Source of the DNA: a virus
Length of the DNA stretch: 35,422 bases
IMG/VR virus record: IMGVR_UViG_3300047551_002821
Location: 1-35,422 of that record
Direction: 5' to 3' (one strand)
Shown here piece by piece: positions 35,044 to 35,422 of the stretch (within the stretch, counting starts at the first letter, position 1; the number at the start of each line of letters is the position of its first letter). A program made the translations under genes and the position numbers. The notes under the pieces are model-generated. The model had not been told where the DNA came from, did no database searches, and saw only the letters and a program-made list of their open reading frames with translations.

Positions 35044-35256
35044 ATGCCTTACACTACAGTAGACGTAGAAATTAATTTAGATGATTTTGAAACTGAAGAT
35101 TTAATTAATGAACTTGAGCGCAGATCAGGGGTAATGCAGTTACCCGGTGAAGTAATTGAAATTTTATCCAAAATACACAGAGCTAGGCTATTAGGTTACC
35201 CTTGGGAAGACGACCTAGATCGCTTCCTCAAGGATACGCTAGGTCGTGCTATTTAA
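35044..35256 (+). CDS. Small acidic protein of unknown function
   Basis: A 70-aa protein. The N-terminus VDVEINLDDFETEDLINELE is acidic and is followed by a helical region (GEVIEILSKIHRARLLGYPW). I recall N-termini like VEIDLDDFDTEDLIEEL in T4-like marine phages, function unknown. A weak CGGA precedes the ATG. The stop overlaps the end of a convergent gene by three bases. Confidence 0.7.
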   Translation: MPYTTVDVEINLDDFETEDLINELERRSGVMQLPGEVIEILSKIHRARLLGYPWEDDLDRFLKDTLGRAI

Positions 35257-35422
35257 TTGTCCCCGTAAATTTTAAGCACTTCAGAGACTACTGGGTGTCT
35301 TTGTATATCTCTATGAGCAAAATTTACAAAAGCAATTAGGTTACTAGGACTGGATTGTAGTCTTTCAACAAAGTCCTTCAATCCATTGTCCTCATTGTAA
35401 CGTCTATCTAACTGTCGAAGGT
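35253..35422 (-). CDS. 3' end of an unknown convergent gene (start beyond window)
   Basis: The reverse strand is open from the window edge to a TAA at 35253-35255, giving 55 residues: LRQLDRRYNEDNGLKDFVER, then LQSSPSNLIAFVNFAHRDIQ and RHPVVSEVLKIYGDN. The reading looks like a helical protein end and is longer than a random frame would suggest here. It faces the plus-strand genes, so an expression boundary lies at about 35255, though no terminator hairpin was seen. Function unknown. Confidence 0.6.
   Translation of the reverse strand, partial: LRQLDRRYNEDNGLKDFVERLQSSPSNLIAFVNFAHRDIQRHPVVSEVLKIYGDN

Overview
The window looks like a piece of a tailed marine bacteriophage genome (T4-like myovirus style) infecting an aquatic proteobacterium. 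The phage signs are tightly packed genes, often with stop/start overlaps, a two-subunit T4-type clamp loader (gp44/gp62 style), a phage GroES/gp31-like co-chaperonin, a MazG pyrophosphohydrolase, a GIY-YIG homing endonuclease and about 15 kb of very long adhesin/tail-fibre genes. The sequence is AT-rich overall. The phosphate genes are visibly less AT-rich than their surroundings, which fits acquisition from a host. No tRNA, rRNA, integrase, transposase or CRISPR array was recognised, and no gene-free stretch exceeds about 150 bases.

Region 1 (1-2112): the tail of an unknown gene, a compact family-C (DnaE-like) DNA polymerase without a PHP domain, and a small unknown gene.

Region 2 (2107-9090): a phosphate-starvation and lipid-remodelling block. 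It holds PhoX phosphatase, the PstS phosphate-binding protein, a small acidic protein, a PlcP-type phospholipase C, a small exported or membrane protein, an inserted homing endonuclease, an Agt-type glycosyltransferase and several small proteins. Two almost identical Pho-box promoters precede phoX and the plcP/agt gene group. PlcP plus Agt is the pair with which marine bacteria replace phospholipids by glycolipids when phosphate is scarce, so the phage seems able to free phosphate from periplasmic esters, help take it up, and recycle it from host membrane lipids.

Region 3 (9070-24421, minus strand): host-recognition proteins. These are a 1880-aa beta-rich adhesin with duplicated Ig-like domains, a collagen-like fibre, a LamG-like lectin, a propeller-like fibre and a short fibre. 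They share N-terminal and internal modules and are interleaved with small genes, two of which are paralogues. A 45-aa basic protein is divergent from region 4.

Region 4 (24483-30813, plus strand): a conserved small protein under a consensus sigma70 promoter, a subtilisin-like S8 protease ending in an Ig-like domain, a 969-aa protein with Ig-like modules and Thr/Ser linkers, and a 338-aa structural protein.

Region 5 (30806-35422): replication and metabolism genes. These are MazG, a small protein, a second DnaE-like protein cut off just before the catalytic aspartates, a small protein, GroES-like, the clamp loader large and small subunits, small unknown proteins, and the 3' end of a convergent gene. 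Several start from recognisable sigma70-type promoters with 17-bp spacers.
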